A stretch of 42,323 nt of DNA from Pseudomonas sp. BN417 (lineage in GTDB: Bacteria; Pseudomonadota; Gammaproteobacteria; Pseudomonadales; Pseudomonadaceae). A program made the position numbers and the translations under genes. Position 1 is the stretch's first letter. Each line of letters opens with the position of its first letter. This document shows positions 26,965-40,700 of the stretch, in pieces. The notes beneath the pieces are model-generated. The model had not been told where the DNA came from, did no database searches, and saw only the letters and a program-made list of their open reading frames with translations. Location of the stretch: positions 1 to 42,323 of the forward strand of contig NZ_SSOJ01000033.1 in NCBI RefSeq assembly GCF_029871205.1, in the 5' to 3' direction.

Positions 26965-28677
26965 ATGGAATTGCCCAGCGCGCGTTCATTGAAACGCCAC
27001 CTTCTCCCACTGCTCATGCTGACCCTTGGCATCGTGCAATGGGCTGGCGCCGACGTCTCGCCGGGTGACCGCGAGCTGATCCGCGAACGCCAGGAACGTC
27101 TCCTCGACGAACAGCGCCGGCGTCTCGACGAACTGCAGCAACTGCCCGGGAAAACCACGCCGACCGAGCCGTCGGCACCCACCGACGAAGCCCAGTGCTT
27201 CCACATACGCAGCATCCACCTGCAAGGTGCCGATCTCATTCCCGCCCCGCGCCAGCGTGAACTGCTGGCCCCCTTCGAGGGGCGTTGCCTGGGTAGCGCT
27301 GGCCTCAACGAGTTGCTCAAGGCCATCACCGGGTTCTATATCGACAAGGGGTACGTCACTTCGCGCGCCTACCTGCCGCAACAGGACCTGGCGGACGGCG
27401 AACTCGAGGTAATAGTGATCGAGGGGCGGCTGGAGGGGCTCGACAGCTCCTCCGTGGCCAGCGACCGCGAACTGGCCATGACCTTCCCCGGCCGCGTTGG
27501 CGACCTGCTCGACCTTCGCGAACTGGAACAACTGGTAGACCAGCTGAATCGCCTGCCCTCGCGCCCGGCCCAACTGGAGCTGGTGCCCGGCGAACAGGTC
27601 GGCGGCAGCCGCGTGCGCCTCCAGGGCGAGGCCGCCAAGCCCTGGCGCGTCGGCCTCAGCCGCGACAACGACGGCCAGCGCAGCACCGGCGAGCAGCAAT
27701 GGGGCGTCAGTCTCGACTGGGACAGCCCCCTGGGCCTCGCCGACCAGCTCAACCTGCGCGGCGGTGGCGATGCGGTCAGCGATCGGTGGCGCCATTCGGC
27801 CAACCAGGGCTTCTCCTACAGCCTCCCCTACGGCTGGTGGAGCCTCTCCTACAGCTACAGCCAGAGCTACTACCGCACCCGCAACGACAGCCCCGGCTTC
27901 GCCTTCGCCCTCGATGGCGAGAGCAAGAACCATCAGCTGCGCGCCGAGCGCGTGCTGCACCGCGACAGCGTCGGCAAGACCTCCGCCAGTTTCGGCCTGG
28001 CCCACCTGCGCACCCGCAACTACGTCGAGGACAGCCTGATCGAGGCCTCCAGCCAGCGCCTCAGCGAAGCCCAGTTCGGCTTCAACCACGGCCGCCGCAT
28101 CGGTTCGGCGTTCGTCAACCTGGACCTCGGCTGGCAGCGCGGCATCGGCGCCCTGGACGCCCAGGGCACCGGACACCCTCGGGGCAGCGAACCGGTGGCG
28201 CGCTACAGCAAGTACAGCCTCACCCTCAGCTACCTGCAGCCCTTCCAGCTCTGGGGGGAGAACCTCAGCTTCGACAGCCTCGCCTATGGCCAGCGCAGCG
28301 AGGATCCACTGTTCAGCCCGCAGCGCATCAGCCTGGGTGGCCTCAGCTCGGTGCGCGGTTTCAAGGACCAGTCCCTGGCCGGCGACAGCGGCGGCTACTG
28401 GCGCAACCAGCTGCGCTGGCGCCGTGCGGTCACCTGGGAGCCGCTGCGACCCTGGCTGCAGGAGTACGGCGCGGCGCTGGCTTACGACCTCGGCGTGATT
28501 CACGGCAATGCCCATAACCCTGGCCAGAGTGGCCGCCTGAGCAGCCACGGGCTGGAACTCAGCGCCCGCGGCCGGCACCTCGCCGCCGCGCTCACCTTCG
28601 CCCATTCCCTGGAACGGCCGGATGCCATCGAGCGTCGGGAACGGCCCGTCTACTTCCGCTTCGACCTCTTCTTCTGA
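26965..28677 (+). CDS. cdiB: Two-partner secretion outer-membrane transporter, CdiB type
   Basis: A 570-residue Omp85-superfamily TpsB protein that exports its partner CdiA across the outer membrane. Order: signal peptide (LKRHLLPLLMLTLGIVQWAGA), an N-terminal charged helix (DRELIRERQERLLDEQRRRL) that plugs the pore in FhaC/CdiB, a linker, tandem POTRA domains (from about residue 78, CFHIRSIHLQGADLIP, and ITGFYIDKGYVTSRAYLPQQ), and a 16-strand barrel with the conserved loop-6 motif VRGF (463-466) and a C-terminal Phe (YFRFDLFF). Start 26965 is chosen so that the signal peptide stands near the N-terminus; an upstream in-frame start at 26914 would add 17 residues. The cdiA gene starts 26 bp downstream. 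Confidence 0.93.
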   Translation: MELPSARSLKRHLLPLLMLTLGIVQWAGADVSPGDRELIRERQERLLDEQRRRLDELQQLPGKTTPTEPSAPTDEAQCFHIRSIHLQGADLIPAPRQRELLAPFEGRCLGSAGLNELLKAITGFYIDKGYVTSRAYLPQQDLADGELEVIVIEGRLEGLDSSSVASDRELAMTFPGRVGDLLDLRELEQLVDQLNRLPSRPAQLELVPGEQVGGSRVRLQGEAAKPWRVGLSRDNDGQRSTGEQQWGVSLDWDSPLGLADQLNLRGGGDAVSDRWRHSANQGFSYSLPYGWWSLSYSYSQSYYRTRNDSPGFAFALDGESKNHQLRAERVLHRDSVGKTSASFGLAHLRTRNYVEDSLIEASSQRLSEAQFGFNHGRRIGSAFVNLDLGWQRGIGALDAQGTGHPRGSEPVARYSKYSLTLSYLQPFQLWGENLSFDSLAYGQRSEDPLFSPQRISLGGLSSVRGFKDQSLAGDSGGYWRNQLRWRRAVTWEPLRPWLQEYGAALAYDLGVIHGNAHNPGQSGRLSSHGLELSARGRHLAAALTFAHSLERPDAIERRERPVYFRFDLFF

Positions 28678-28703
28678 GTCGGCCAGGACAGGAGTCCCGC
28701 AGC

Positions 28704-31700
28704 ATGGATACCCGCAGCCCCTTCTTCCAGAACATCGCCCTGGTCCTGATCGGCATCCTCTTCCTCGACCCGATCGTCGCCACCGCCGCGCAGCTGGCGG
28801 TGGATGGCTCCGCCAGCGGCAACACCCAATTGGGTCAGGCCGGTAACGGCGTGCCGGTGGTCAACATCGCCACTCCCAACGGCAGCGGGCTGTCCCACAA
28901 CAAGTTCAGCGAGTACAACGTCGGCCAGCAGGGCCTGATCCTCAACAACGCCACCGACCGGACCCAGGCCACCCAGCTGGGTGGCCTGATCCTCGGCAAC
29001 CCCAACCTCCAGGGCCACGCCGCCGGCACCATCCTCAACGAAGTCACCGGTGGCAACCGCAGCCAGTTGGCCGGCTATACCGAAGTCGCCGGCCAGTCCG
29101 CGCGGGTCATAGTCGCCAACCCCCATGGCCTCACCTGCAACGGCTGCGGCTTCATCAACACCCCGCGCGCCACCCTGAGCACCGGCACGCCGGTGCTCGA
29201 AGGCGGGCGGCTCGAGCGCTTCCAGGTGGACGGCGGCGATATCACCCTCGAAGGCGCCGGCCTCAATGCCGGCAATGTCGACCAGTTCGAGCTGATCACC
29301 CGCAGCGCCCGGCTGAATGCCGAACTCCACGCCCGCGACCTGACCATCGTGGCCGGGCGCAACGACGTGCAGGCCGATAGCCTGGCCGCCACCCCGCGTG
29401 CCGATGACGGCAGTGCCAAGCCTGGCTTGGCTATCGACAGCTCGGCGCTGGGCGGCATGTATGCCGGGGCCATCCACCTGGTGGGCACCGAAGCCGGGGT
29501 CGGGGTGAAGCTGGCTGGGAACCTGGCCGCCAGCGCCGGCGACATCCTGATCGACGCCAATGGTCAGTTGACCCTGGCGCAGACCGCAGCCCGTGGCGAC
29601 TTGCGGGTGAAGGCACAGGGCGCCGAACTGGCCGGCAAGGCCTATGCCGGCGGCAGCGCCGTGCTGGAGACCCAGGGCGACCTGACCATCCGCCAGAGCC
29701 TGGTGGCGAAGGACGCCGTGCGCCTGAACAGCGGCGGGCGCGCGGTCAACCAGGGGGTGGTCGAGGCCGGGGTCAACCCGGACAACAGCCGCAGCAGCGG
29801 CGGCGACGTGCAGGTGCGGGCACGGGAAGTGCGCAACGCCGGCAGCCTGGTGGCCAACCGCGCCCTCGAGGTCAGCGCCAGCCAGACCTTGGACAACCAG
29901 GGCGGCACCCTCAGCGCCCAGGGCAATGCCCGCGTCTCTGCCGGCAAGCTGGACAACCGCAGCGGCCGGCTCCTGGCCAAGGGCGACATGGCGCTCAGCG
30001 CCGGCGAACTGGACAACCAGGCCGGGCTGGTGAGCAGCACCGGCCCGCTCGCGGCGCAGCTCGGTCACCTGGACAACCGCAACGGCGAGGTCTTCAGCCA
30101 GAGCAGCGCCAGAGTTCAGGCCGGTAGCGTCGACAACCGCAGCGGCAAGATCATCGGCGAGCAGACGCTGCAGCTGGAAGCCAGTGGCGCGGTGAACAAC
30201 CAGGGCGGCAGCCTCGGCGCCAACCAGCAGCTGCAGGTCAAGGCCGAGAGCCTGGATAACAGCCAGCAGGGCAATGTCAGCAGCCAGGGCGGCCTTGATG
30301 TGCAGGTGGCGGGCAAACTCGACAACCACGATCAGGGCCGGATTGGCGCCAATGGCGCCGCCAGGGTTCAGGCGGGCTCCCTGGATAACCGCACCGGTCA
30401 GCTCACCAGCGGCTCGACCCTGGATCTGCAAGCCGGCCCTGTGGATAACCGCGATGCAGGTCGGATCGCCAGCAATGGCAAGCTGACGGCCAGCGTCGCC
30501 GGGCTGGACCAGCAGGGTGGCGGCAAGGTGTACAGCAACTCCGACCTCGACCTGGACCTCAACGGCGGCACGTTGAATAACAGCGGCGGCCTGCTCAACG
30601 CTCCCGGTCGACTGCTGCTGAAGAACCTGGGCGATGTCCGCAACCAGGGTGGCGAAATCTCCAGCCAACAGGCCTTCACCCTGGTCGCGCGCAGCCTCGA
30701 CAACGCCAGCGGCAAGCTGCTCAGTGCCCAGGCCCTGACACTGCGCATCGATCAGGCGCTACACAACCTCAAGGGAATGATTTCCGCCGCTGCGCTCGAT
30801 GTTCGCAGCGCCTCCCTGGACAACGGCGGCGGCCTGCTGACCGGCACCGGCGACCTACTGCTGAAGGTTGCCGGCCAGGCCGGCAACCGCGGTGGTGAGA
30901 TTTCCAGCGGTGGTGCCACTCGGCTGGAAGCCGCCAGCCTGGACAACCAGGGCGGCGACCTGTTGGGCGACGACGGCCTGGTGGTGTCCTTGAGCGGTGC
31001 GCTGGATAACCAGGGTGGCACGCTCGGCACCGGGCGTGACCTCGAACTGCAGGCCGCCAGTGTCGACAACCGTCGAGGCACCCTGGTGGCGGACGGAGCA
31101 CTGAACGCTCGTATCAGCGACCAGCTCGACAACCAGGAGCAAGGCAGCCTGCTCGCAAAGGGCCCCCTGGCGATCCAGGCCGTGCGCCTGGATAACCGCG
31201 CCGGCCAGGTCAGTGGCCAGGGGCCGGTCACGATTACCGCCCAGCAACTGGACAATCGAGCTGGCAGGCTCGCGGCGAATGGTCCGCTGGTGCTCCGGGC
31301 GAACCAGCTGGACAACCGCCAGCAGGGGGCGATCAGCAGCAAGGCCGGCCTCACCTATCAGGGCCAGCGCCTGGACAACCAGGGTGGCCACATCACCGCA
31401 GCCGGTCCTCTGTCTCTTGAGACCGAGGAGGTGCAGAACGCCCAGGGCCGTATCGCCAGTCAGGGCGACCTGAGCGCGACGCTCGGTACCCTGGCGCAGC
31501 AGGGCGGTGAACTGGTCGCCCAAGGCACCCTTCAGTTTCAGGCCCGCGCCCTGGACAACCGCCAGGGAGGTCTGGTGGGCAGCACAAAAGCGCTGAAGCT
31601 CGAGGTTGGCGATATCGACAATCGTGGCGGCGAGCTGTCCAGCCAGATTGGCGTCAGCATCAAAGGCCAGCGCCTCGACAACAGCGGCGGCAAGCTGTTG

Positions 31701-34700
31701 GCCGGCAACCAACTGGCCCTCGCCGTGGATCGTGTGATCAACCAGGCGAAGGGCCTGATCTTCGGCCGTCATGCCACCACCCTCGACGCCCACGGCCTGG
31801 ACAACAGCGGCGGCACCCTGGGCAGCGCCACATCGCTGGTCGTCGCTCTGGCGCCCAAGGCCGGTGGGCTGGAAGGCGAACTGGTCAATCGCCAGGGCCT
31901 GATCAGCAGCGAGGGCACCCTTGAGCTCCAGGCCAGCCGGATCGACAACCAGGGTGGCGCCCTCTCCAGCGCCGCCGACCTGGGGCTGGTCAGCGCTGGA
32001 CAACTTGATAACAAGGGCGGCTCCATCGTCAGCGACGGCAACCTCGGTGTGGCCAGTGCCAGCCTCGACAACAGCGAGGCGGGCGTACTCAGCGCCAAGG
32101 GCGACGCACGCATCGACACCGGTGCGCTGAACAACCGCCAGGGCGGCAAGCTCACCACCGCCGGCACCCTGAACCTGGACGCCGGCCAGGTCGACAACAG
32201 CGCCACGGGCCGCATCGCCGGCGGCCAGGGCCTGACCGCCAAGGTCACCGGCCTGGACCAGCACGACGGTGGCGAGCTGTTCAGCAAGGCCGACCTCAGC
32301 CTCGACCTGCAACAGGGCCTGTTGAACAACAGCAGCGGCGGCCTGATCAACAGCCCTGGCCGGCTCCTGCTGCAGAACCTGGGACAGGTCATCAACCGTG
32401 GCGGTGAAATTTCCAGCCAGCAGGGCTTCACCCTGGCCGCGCGCCAACTCGACAACGCTGGCGGCAAACTACTCAGCAACCAGGCGCTGGTGCTGCGCAT
32501 CGCCCAGGCCCTGGATAACGTCAAAGGGACGCTCTCCGCCAAGGGGCTGGACCTGCGTGCCGGCAGCCTGGACAACCGCGAAGGGCTGCTCAACAGTCGC
32601 GACCTTCACACGCTCGCGGTGACCGGCCACTTCGACAACCAGAGTGGCGCCGTGGCGGCAAACGGCAAGCTCGTCCTGACCGCCAGCACGCTGGACAACC
32701 GCGTCGGCGAAATCGCCGGCAAGGCGGATGTCCAGGCAACCGTCAGTACCCTCGACCAGCGCGGCGGACTACTGATCGCTCAAGGCGCCCTGAATCTGAA
32801 TGGCCAGCGCCTCGACAACAGCGCCAATGGCCTGGTCGGCGCCACCCGGGGCCTGTCCCTCGATATCGAGAACATCGACAACCGTGGTGGCGAGATTTCC
32901 AGCCAGGAGGCTGTCCAGATCGTCGGCGGGCAGCTCGATAACAGCGATGAAGGCCGGCTGCTGGCTGGCACCCGCCTGGGTGTTGCCGTCGAGCATGTGA
33001 TCAACCGCGCCAAGGGCCTGATTTCCGGCAAGGCCGGGGTAGACCTGACAGGCCGCAGCCTGGACAACAGCGGCGGCCGCCTGCTCAGCCAGCAGGCTGT
33101 GGCCATCACCCTGCAGCAGGCGTTGACCAATGGTCAGGGCCTGATCAACAGCGAAGGTCGTCTCGACCTCGCGGCCGGCAGCCTGGACAACAGCGGCGGC
33201 AGCATTTCCAGCGCGGGTGCCCTGGACATCCTCAGCCGTGGCGCGCTGGGCAACGACGGCGGCCAACTGCTGACGGACAACACCTTGACGCTGGCCAGCG
33301 ACAGCCTGAGCAACCGTCAGGGCGTGCTGTCCGCCAAGGGCAAGACCCAGCTCACCACCGGCCGCCTCGACAACAGCCAGGGGCAGCTGACCAGCGCCGA
33401 TGCCCTGGACCTGGCCGCGGGCGAACTCATCAACCACGGCGGCCGCATCGGCAGCCAGCAGACCCTCAGCGTCAGCGCCAGCGGCCTGGCGCAGAAGGGC
33501 GGCCAGCTGTTCAGCAATGCTGGCCTCAGCCTCGACCTTCAGGGCGGTGACCTGAACAACGTCGGCGGCCTGATCAACGCCCCCGGCCAGCTTCTGCTGA
33601 AGCGCCTCGGCAATATCAATAACCAGGGCGGCGAGATATCCAGCCAGCAGGCCTTCACCCTGGCCGCGCGCAACCTCGACAACGCCGGCGGCAAGCTGCT
33701 CAGCGCCCAGGCCCTGAGCCTGCGCATCGACCAGGCGCTGGCCAACCTCAAGGGCCTGATTGCCGCCGCCAGCCTCGACGTCGCGGCCGCCAGCCTGACC
33801 AACGGCGGCGGCACCCTGACCAGCCGCAGCACCACCCGGGTCGACATTGCTGGCGCTCTGGCCAACGACCAGCAGGGCCTGATCAATGCCACCCAGCGGC
33901 TCACCCTGAAGGCCGGCAGCATCGACAACCGCGGCGGCAGCCTGCTGGCCGGCAGAGCCCTCGATCTGCGCGCCCAGTCCGTCGACAACCGTGACAACGG
34001 CCTGATCAACAGCCAGGGCGGCCTCGACCTGCAGGCCGGGACACTGGATTCCAGCCAGGGTGGCGAAGTCTCCGCCAAGGGCCCGCTGGGCCTGTTCCTC
34101 GACCGGCTGATCCAGCGCCAGGGGCGGCTGATCGGCGCCTCCGGCCTCACTCTCGACCTCAACGGTGGCGACCTGGACAACCAGGGCGGCCTGATCCTCG
34201 CCCAGGGCCCGCTCAGCCTCCAGCGCCTGCGCGACCTGGCCAACCAGGGCGGCGAGATCAGCAGCAGCGAGAGCTTCGTCCTCGTCCTGCGCGACCTGGA
34301 CAACAGCGGCGGCAAGCTGATCAGCAGCGGCCAGCTCGGCGTCAATGGCGCGCAGCTGCGCAACCAGGGCGGGCTGCTCTCCGGCTGGCAGGGTCTCAGC
34401 GTCAGCGGCCAGAGCCTCGACAACCGCAACCTCGGCACCCTCTCCAGCCGTGGCGGCGATCTGTCCGTTACCTTGAGCGGCACGCTGCAGAACAGCGGCG
34501 AAGGCGCCCTGGCCAGCCACGGCCGCCTGGACCTCAAGGCCGCCAGCCTGGACAACAGCAACAAGGGAATCCTCACCAGCGGCGGTGACCAGCAGATAGA
34601 TGTCGCCACCCTGCTGGACAACAGCGCGGGCGGGCAGATCGACAGCGGCGCGAAATTGACCCTGAAGGCCGCCAGCCTGAACAACGCCGCCGGTACGGTG

Positions 34701-37700
34701 CAGGCGCAACAGGCGCTGGGCCTGCGTACCACCGACCTCGACAACAGCGGCGGCACCATTGCCGGCAATGGTGCCGTCACGCTGGACCTCCTCGGCTCCC
34801 TCGCCAACGCCGACGGCAAGCTCGCCAGCGTGGGGCCGCTCCTGCTGCAGGGGGCCAGCCAGGTCGACAACCAGGGCGGCCAGATCGTCAGCCAGGGCCT
34901 GCTGACCCTGCTCACCGGCGGTCTGGACAACCGCAATCACGGCACCATCGCCGCCAATGGCGCCCTGCTGCTGACGGCGACCGGCGCGGTGCAGAACGAC
35001 AACGACGGCCTCATCTTCAGCCGAGATGCCGGCGTGCGCATCGAGTCCGCCAGCCTGGACAACGGCCTGGGCGCCCTCCAGGCCAAGGGCGATCTGGAGA
35101 TCGCCAGCGGGGACTACTTCAACCTCGGTGGACGGGCGATCAGCCAGGCCGGAAACCTGGAGATCCGCACCGGCAACCTGGACAACCGCGGCGGCACCCT
35201 CGCCAGCCTGGACGGCTGGGTCAAGGCCCGCCTGAGCGGCTGGCTCGACAACGGCCAGGGCGGCGTGGTCCAGGGGCAGTCTCTGGACCTGACGGCCACC
35301 GTCGTGGCCAACCAGGGTGGGCACCTCTCGGCCCTCTCCGGCCACGCCCTGTTGAGCGTGGCCAGCCTGGACAACAGCCAGGGCGCGCTCTTTGCCAAGC
35401 AGTTGCTCAAACTCAGCGGCAACCACCTGACCAACGCCGGGCAGATCGCCGCCGGCACGGTGGACTTCAGTTTGGCCGGCGCGCTGGACAACCAGGCCGG
35501 CATCATCGAAAGCGACAGCAGCCTGACCCTGGCCGCCGCCTCCGTGGACAACCGTGGCGGCCAGTTGCGTTCCCTGGCTTCCAGCGGCCGCACCCAGCTC
35601 ACCGTGCAGGGCTTGCTGGACAACCGCGATGGCACCCTGGAAACCGCCAACAGCGACTTCGGCCTGGTGGCGGGGAGCTTCCTCAACGTCGGCGGCACAC
35701 TGCTGCATGTCGGCAGCGGCGCCTTCGACATCGCCCTGCCCAATGTGGTCAACGCCGGTGGCAGCATCGCCACTCAAGGCGGCCTGACCCTCAATGCCGA
35801 CAGCTGGACCAACAGCACCGTCATCCAGGCCGGCCGCCTGACGGTGAACGTCGGCCAGTTCACCCAGACCGCCAGCGGCCAGCTGCTGGCCGCAAGCAGC
35901 TTCACCGGCACCGGCGGGAACTGGAGCAACGACGGCCTGATCGCCAGCGACGGCGCACTCAGCCTCGCCCTCAGCGGCAGCTACAGCGGCAGCGGGCGGG
36001 TGACCAGCCTGGGCGACCTCGGTCTGGGCGCCGCCCAGCTGACCCTGCCCACGGCCGGCCGCATCTCTGGCGGTGGCAGCACCACCCTCAGCGTGGGTGG
36101 CCTGCTTGGCAACAGCGGGGTGATCACCTCCGCCAGCGGCCTGATGGTCAACGCCGGACAGCTGAACAACTACGGCAGCCTGGGCAGCGCCCAGGCGCTG
36201 CGGCTGGTGACGCCGAACCTGCTCAACCAGAACGGCCTGATCTTCAGCGGCAGCGACATGGCACTGCGGGTGGGCAGCTTCACCAACCGCTATGCGGATG
36301 TGTACAGCCTCGGCGCGCTGGATATCGCCGCCAACGATGCGGGCGCGCGCAGCACCCTGCTGGAAAACATCTCCGCGACCCTGGAAAGCGCCCGCGACAT
36401 GAGCCTGGCGGCGGCCACCATCGTCAACCGCAAAGACTCCTTCTCCGTGTCCGAGCGACTGGTTGCCGGCTCCATCACCTTCCACTGCTACAACTGCAAG
36501 GGGAAACACTACGACCTCGACTACTTCGTCAATGAAGAAATCGAGCGCACGGTGACCGCTGACTCGGCGGCCTCGACCATTGCGGCAGGCAACAACCTCA
36601 ACGTTTCCTCCGGCAGCTTCAGCAACCAGCACAGCCTGGTCTCGGCTGCCGGCAACATCACGATCAACACTGGAACCTTCAACAACGAAGGTGCTGCAAC
36701 GGAGAGCGTCATCCGCTCCCGAACTTTCCGCAAAACCGACGATACCGAGCCTTCTTCGGTGTTTTACGGACTCATCAACGGGCAATTGGCGGAATACAAC
36801 AAGTACAACTCGAGGTACGTCCACCAGTACACGAAGATCGTTGGAGGCCGGGAGCCAGTCGAGATCATTTTCCGTACTGAAGAACAGGTAACCAGTAAAC
36901 CCAATCCGAACTTCAATCCCGGCTTCGAGCACGGAATACCCGATCGCTTCTACAGCTATATCCTGGCCAGCTCTTCCGAGACCACTCTCAACACCGGCGT
37001 GGCGGCGAACGCCATCGTCCAGGCCGGCGGCAACGTTGCCATCAATGCGTCCAGCAGCCTGGGCAACGGCGTCAGCCGAAGCAATGTCGCCTACGCGGGT
37101 GGTAGCAATAGGGTGTCCGACACCTCGGTAGGCCCGGGTACTGGTGGTACCGTGATTCATATCAATGCCCAGCTGCCACCAGATCTCGCCCAGCAGCAGG
37201 TCAACCCGCTGGCCCTGCCAGGCTTCAGCATCCCCACGGGTTCCAACGGCCTGTTCCGGCTCAGCAGTACCCTAGCCAGCGATGCCCAGGCAGACCGGGA
37301 CGCGCAAGGCCCGCAGAGCTGGACCCTGGGTGGCGCCAGCATCGGCCTGGCCGAACGCGAGCAGGTGCTGACCGATACCCAGGCGCGCCAGGTGCAGGTC
37401 AATGACGCCGGACAGACGGTCATCGGCGGCCGTCAGCTGGAACTGGGTGATCGCCTACAGGCCGAGGGCGCTGGCGTCGGCGCCATCCAGGTCGAGGTGG
37501 GCGCCGCACCTTCCGATTTCGGGGTACCTGATCGCTCCAGCACTGCCGGCGGCACCAGCCTGGGCGGCGGTATCGCGGAGCAGCGGCCCAGCGGCGGTAG
37601 CCAGCCGCAGGACCAGAGCATCGCCCGTGTCCAGGGTCTGCCGGCCAACAGCGTCCAGCCCAAACCGCACAAATACCTGATCGAAACCAACCCGGAGCTC

Positions 37701-40700
37701 ACCAACCTCAAGCAGTTCCTCAGCTCCGACTACCTGCTCGGCAACCTCGGCTACGACCCGGACCAGACGCAGAAACGCCTCGGTGACGGCCTCTACGAGC
37801 AGCGCCTGGTCCGCGAGGCCATCGCCGCCCGTACCGGCCAGCGCTTCCTCGAAGGCCTGACCAGCGACGAGGCGATGTTCCGCTTCCTGATGGACAACGC
37901 CATTGCCAGCAAGCAGCAGCTCGGCCTGAGTGTCGGGGTGAGCCTGTCCGCCGCCCAGGTAGCGGCGCTGACCCACGACATCGTCTGGCTCGAAGAGCAC
38001 GAGGTGAACGGTGAGAAGGTGCTGGTGCCGGTGCTCTACCTGGCCCAGGCCGACGGCCGGCTCGCCCCCACTGGCGCGCTGATCCAGGGCAAGGACGTCG
38101 CATTGATTTCCGGCGGCGACCTGACCAACCAGGGCACCCTGCGCGCCAGCAACAACCTCAGTGCCACCGCCGGCAACATCGCCAACAGCGGCCTGATGGA
38201 AGCCGGTAATCGCCTCGACCTGCTGGCCACCGACAGCATCCGCAACGCCCAGGGCGGCATCATCAAAGGGCGCGATGTCAGCGCCATCGCCCTGACCGGC
38301 GACATCATCAATGAACGCAGCCAGGGCTCCCTGCTGTATGTCGGGCCCACCACACGTCAGGACAGCGTCATGGACAACGCTGCCCGGATCGAGGCCGGCA
38401 ACAGCATGAGCCTCTCTGCCGGGCGCGATCTCGCCAATATCGGCAGCGTCCTGAGCGCTGGCGGCAATGCCAGCTTCAGCGCCGGTCGCGACCTGCTCAT
38501 CAGCTCCGCCACCGAGGTGGATACCGCCGAAGGCCGCGCCAAGAAGTCGCGCTGGAACGAGACCGACATCACCCAGCACACCAGCGAGGTGCAGATTGGT
38601 GGCGATCTCAAGATCGAGGCCGGGCGCGACCTGGCGCTAATCGCCAGCCGTGTGGGGGCCGGCGGTGACATCGACCTGGCGGCCGGGCGCGATCTCGATA
38701 TCGGCTCGGCGGCCGACGAAAACCACTACGAGTACCACTACAAGGGCGGCGGCAAGAAGCTCGATATCCAGAAGGACCAGGTTCGCCAGCAGGGCAGCGA
38801 TATAACCGCCGGCGGTGACCTCAGTGTCATCAGCGGCGGAGACCTGACCGTCACCGCCAGCCGCCTGGAGGCCGGCGACGACGCCTACCTCTACGCCGGC
38901 CGTGACCTCAGCCTGCTGGCGGCCGAAGACAGCGACTCCAGCCTCTACGACAAGAAGAAAAAGGGCAGCTTCGGCAGCAAGAAGACCCAGCGTGATGAAG
39001 TCACCGACATTCGTCACGTTGGCAGCGAGATCACCACCGGCGGCGACCTCATCCTGGTCAGCGAAGGCGACCAGCGCTACCAGAAGGCCAAGCTGGAATC
39101 CGGCGCCGACCTGACCCTGGACAGCGGCGGCGAAATCGCCTTCGAAGCGGTGAAGGACCTGCACCAGGAAAGCCATGAGATGAGCAAGGGCGACCTGGCC
39201 TGGACCAGCGCCAAGGGCAAGGGCAGCACCGACGAGACGCTGCGCCAGAGCGAACTCATCGCCCAGGGCGAGATCGCCATCCAGGCCGTGGACGGCCTGA
39301 AAGTCGACCTCAAGCACATCGACCAGCAGACCGTCAGCCAGACCATCGACGCGATGGTGCAGGCCGACCCCAACCTGGCCTGGATCAAGGATCTGGAACA
39401 GCGCGGGGATGTGGACTGGCAGCGGGTGAAGGAGGTGCATGACAGCTTCAAGTACAGCCATTCGGGGTTGGGGGCGGGGGCGCAACTGGCGATTGCCATC
39501 GTCATGGCGGCCGTTGTGGGGCCAGCGGCCGCAAGTGCGGCTGGGACTGCTGGTGCAAGTGCCGGAGTTGCTGCTGGCGCCGGTGCGGTCGCGGCGACTG
39601 CCGCTACCAAAGGCACGGTGAGTGCCATTAACAACCAGGGGGACCTGGGCGCTGCCCTCAAGGATGTCACCTCGAAGGAGAGCCTGAAGGACTATGTCGT
39701 ATCCGGTGTAACGGCAGGCTTGACCGCTGACCTTTTCGACAAGCTGTTCGGGACTGAGACCAACACCCTCACCGACAAGGTGGGCAAGGTCGACCTGAGC
39801 ACGATGGAGGGCATCGGCAAGTTCGCCGGCAACCAGTTGGCCCAGAGCGGCACGGCCGCGGCACTGAACCAGCTGATGGGGCGTGATCCGTCGTTCAAGG
39901 AGGCCCTGCAATCCGCCCTCTACAACACCCTGGCGGCAGCGGCCTTCAACGCGGTGGGCGACTTCACCGAAGACAAGTGGGTGGAGGGAAGCCCGCAGAA
40001 AATCGCCATCCACGCCATGGTCGGCGGACTACTTAGCGAGGCCACCGGCGGCGACTTCAAGACCGGCGCCATGGCGGCGGGGGCCAACGAAGCCTTGGTG
40101 GTGCAACTTGATGCACTGGTGAAGAGCGACCCGGCGTTGCTGACCATGTCCTCGCAGTTAGTGGGGCTGGTCGCGGCTGCGGCGGTGGATGGCGATTTGG
40201 AGAAAGGCGCCTGGGTGGCGCAGAACGCTACGCAGTACAACTACCTGGATCACAGCGACTCGAAAGACTTCGAAGCCAGCATGAAGGAATGCGGCAGTGA
40301 TGAGGGTTGTCAGCGCAAGAAATGGGAGGACGCCGCCAGTGGGTTTGGCCAACTGAGCCAAGCCAACTTCGACGAAGCCCTAGCTACAGGCGGTGCTGTT
40401 TGGGCAAAAGACCAGATGGGGCGGATAGGTGCTGGCCTTGAAGTCTTGGGCTCAATGAGTTGTGCCACGACGACCTGCGAGAACTACAAGTTCACGCTCA
40501 TTGACCGCGCGCTGACCAGTTATGCTCACTTGGCCGATGTGGTGGGGGAGTGGGAGCCGATCCTTGGAGTCATCGGCGGCGTTGCCGGCGGGGTAGCTGG
40601 CTCTCGTCCCGGTAGCAGCGCTGCTCGCCCTGCGGGTAGCAATCCGACTGTTGGCTCGGCTCAGGTCAAGAAGGCCTATGAGTACTGGGCTAAGGTCAAG

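Noticed and set aside
32769-37160. A 1,463-codon open frame on the minus strand opposite cdiA
   Set aside because: It is the antisense of the repetitive, high-GC cdiA frame. Its translation is a low-complexity Ala/Val/Gln/Glu-rich string mirroring the LDN repeats, with no start signals or recognisable domains.
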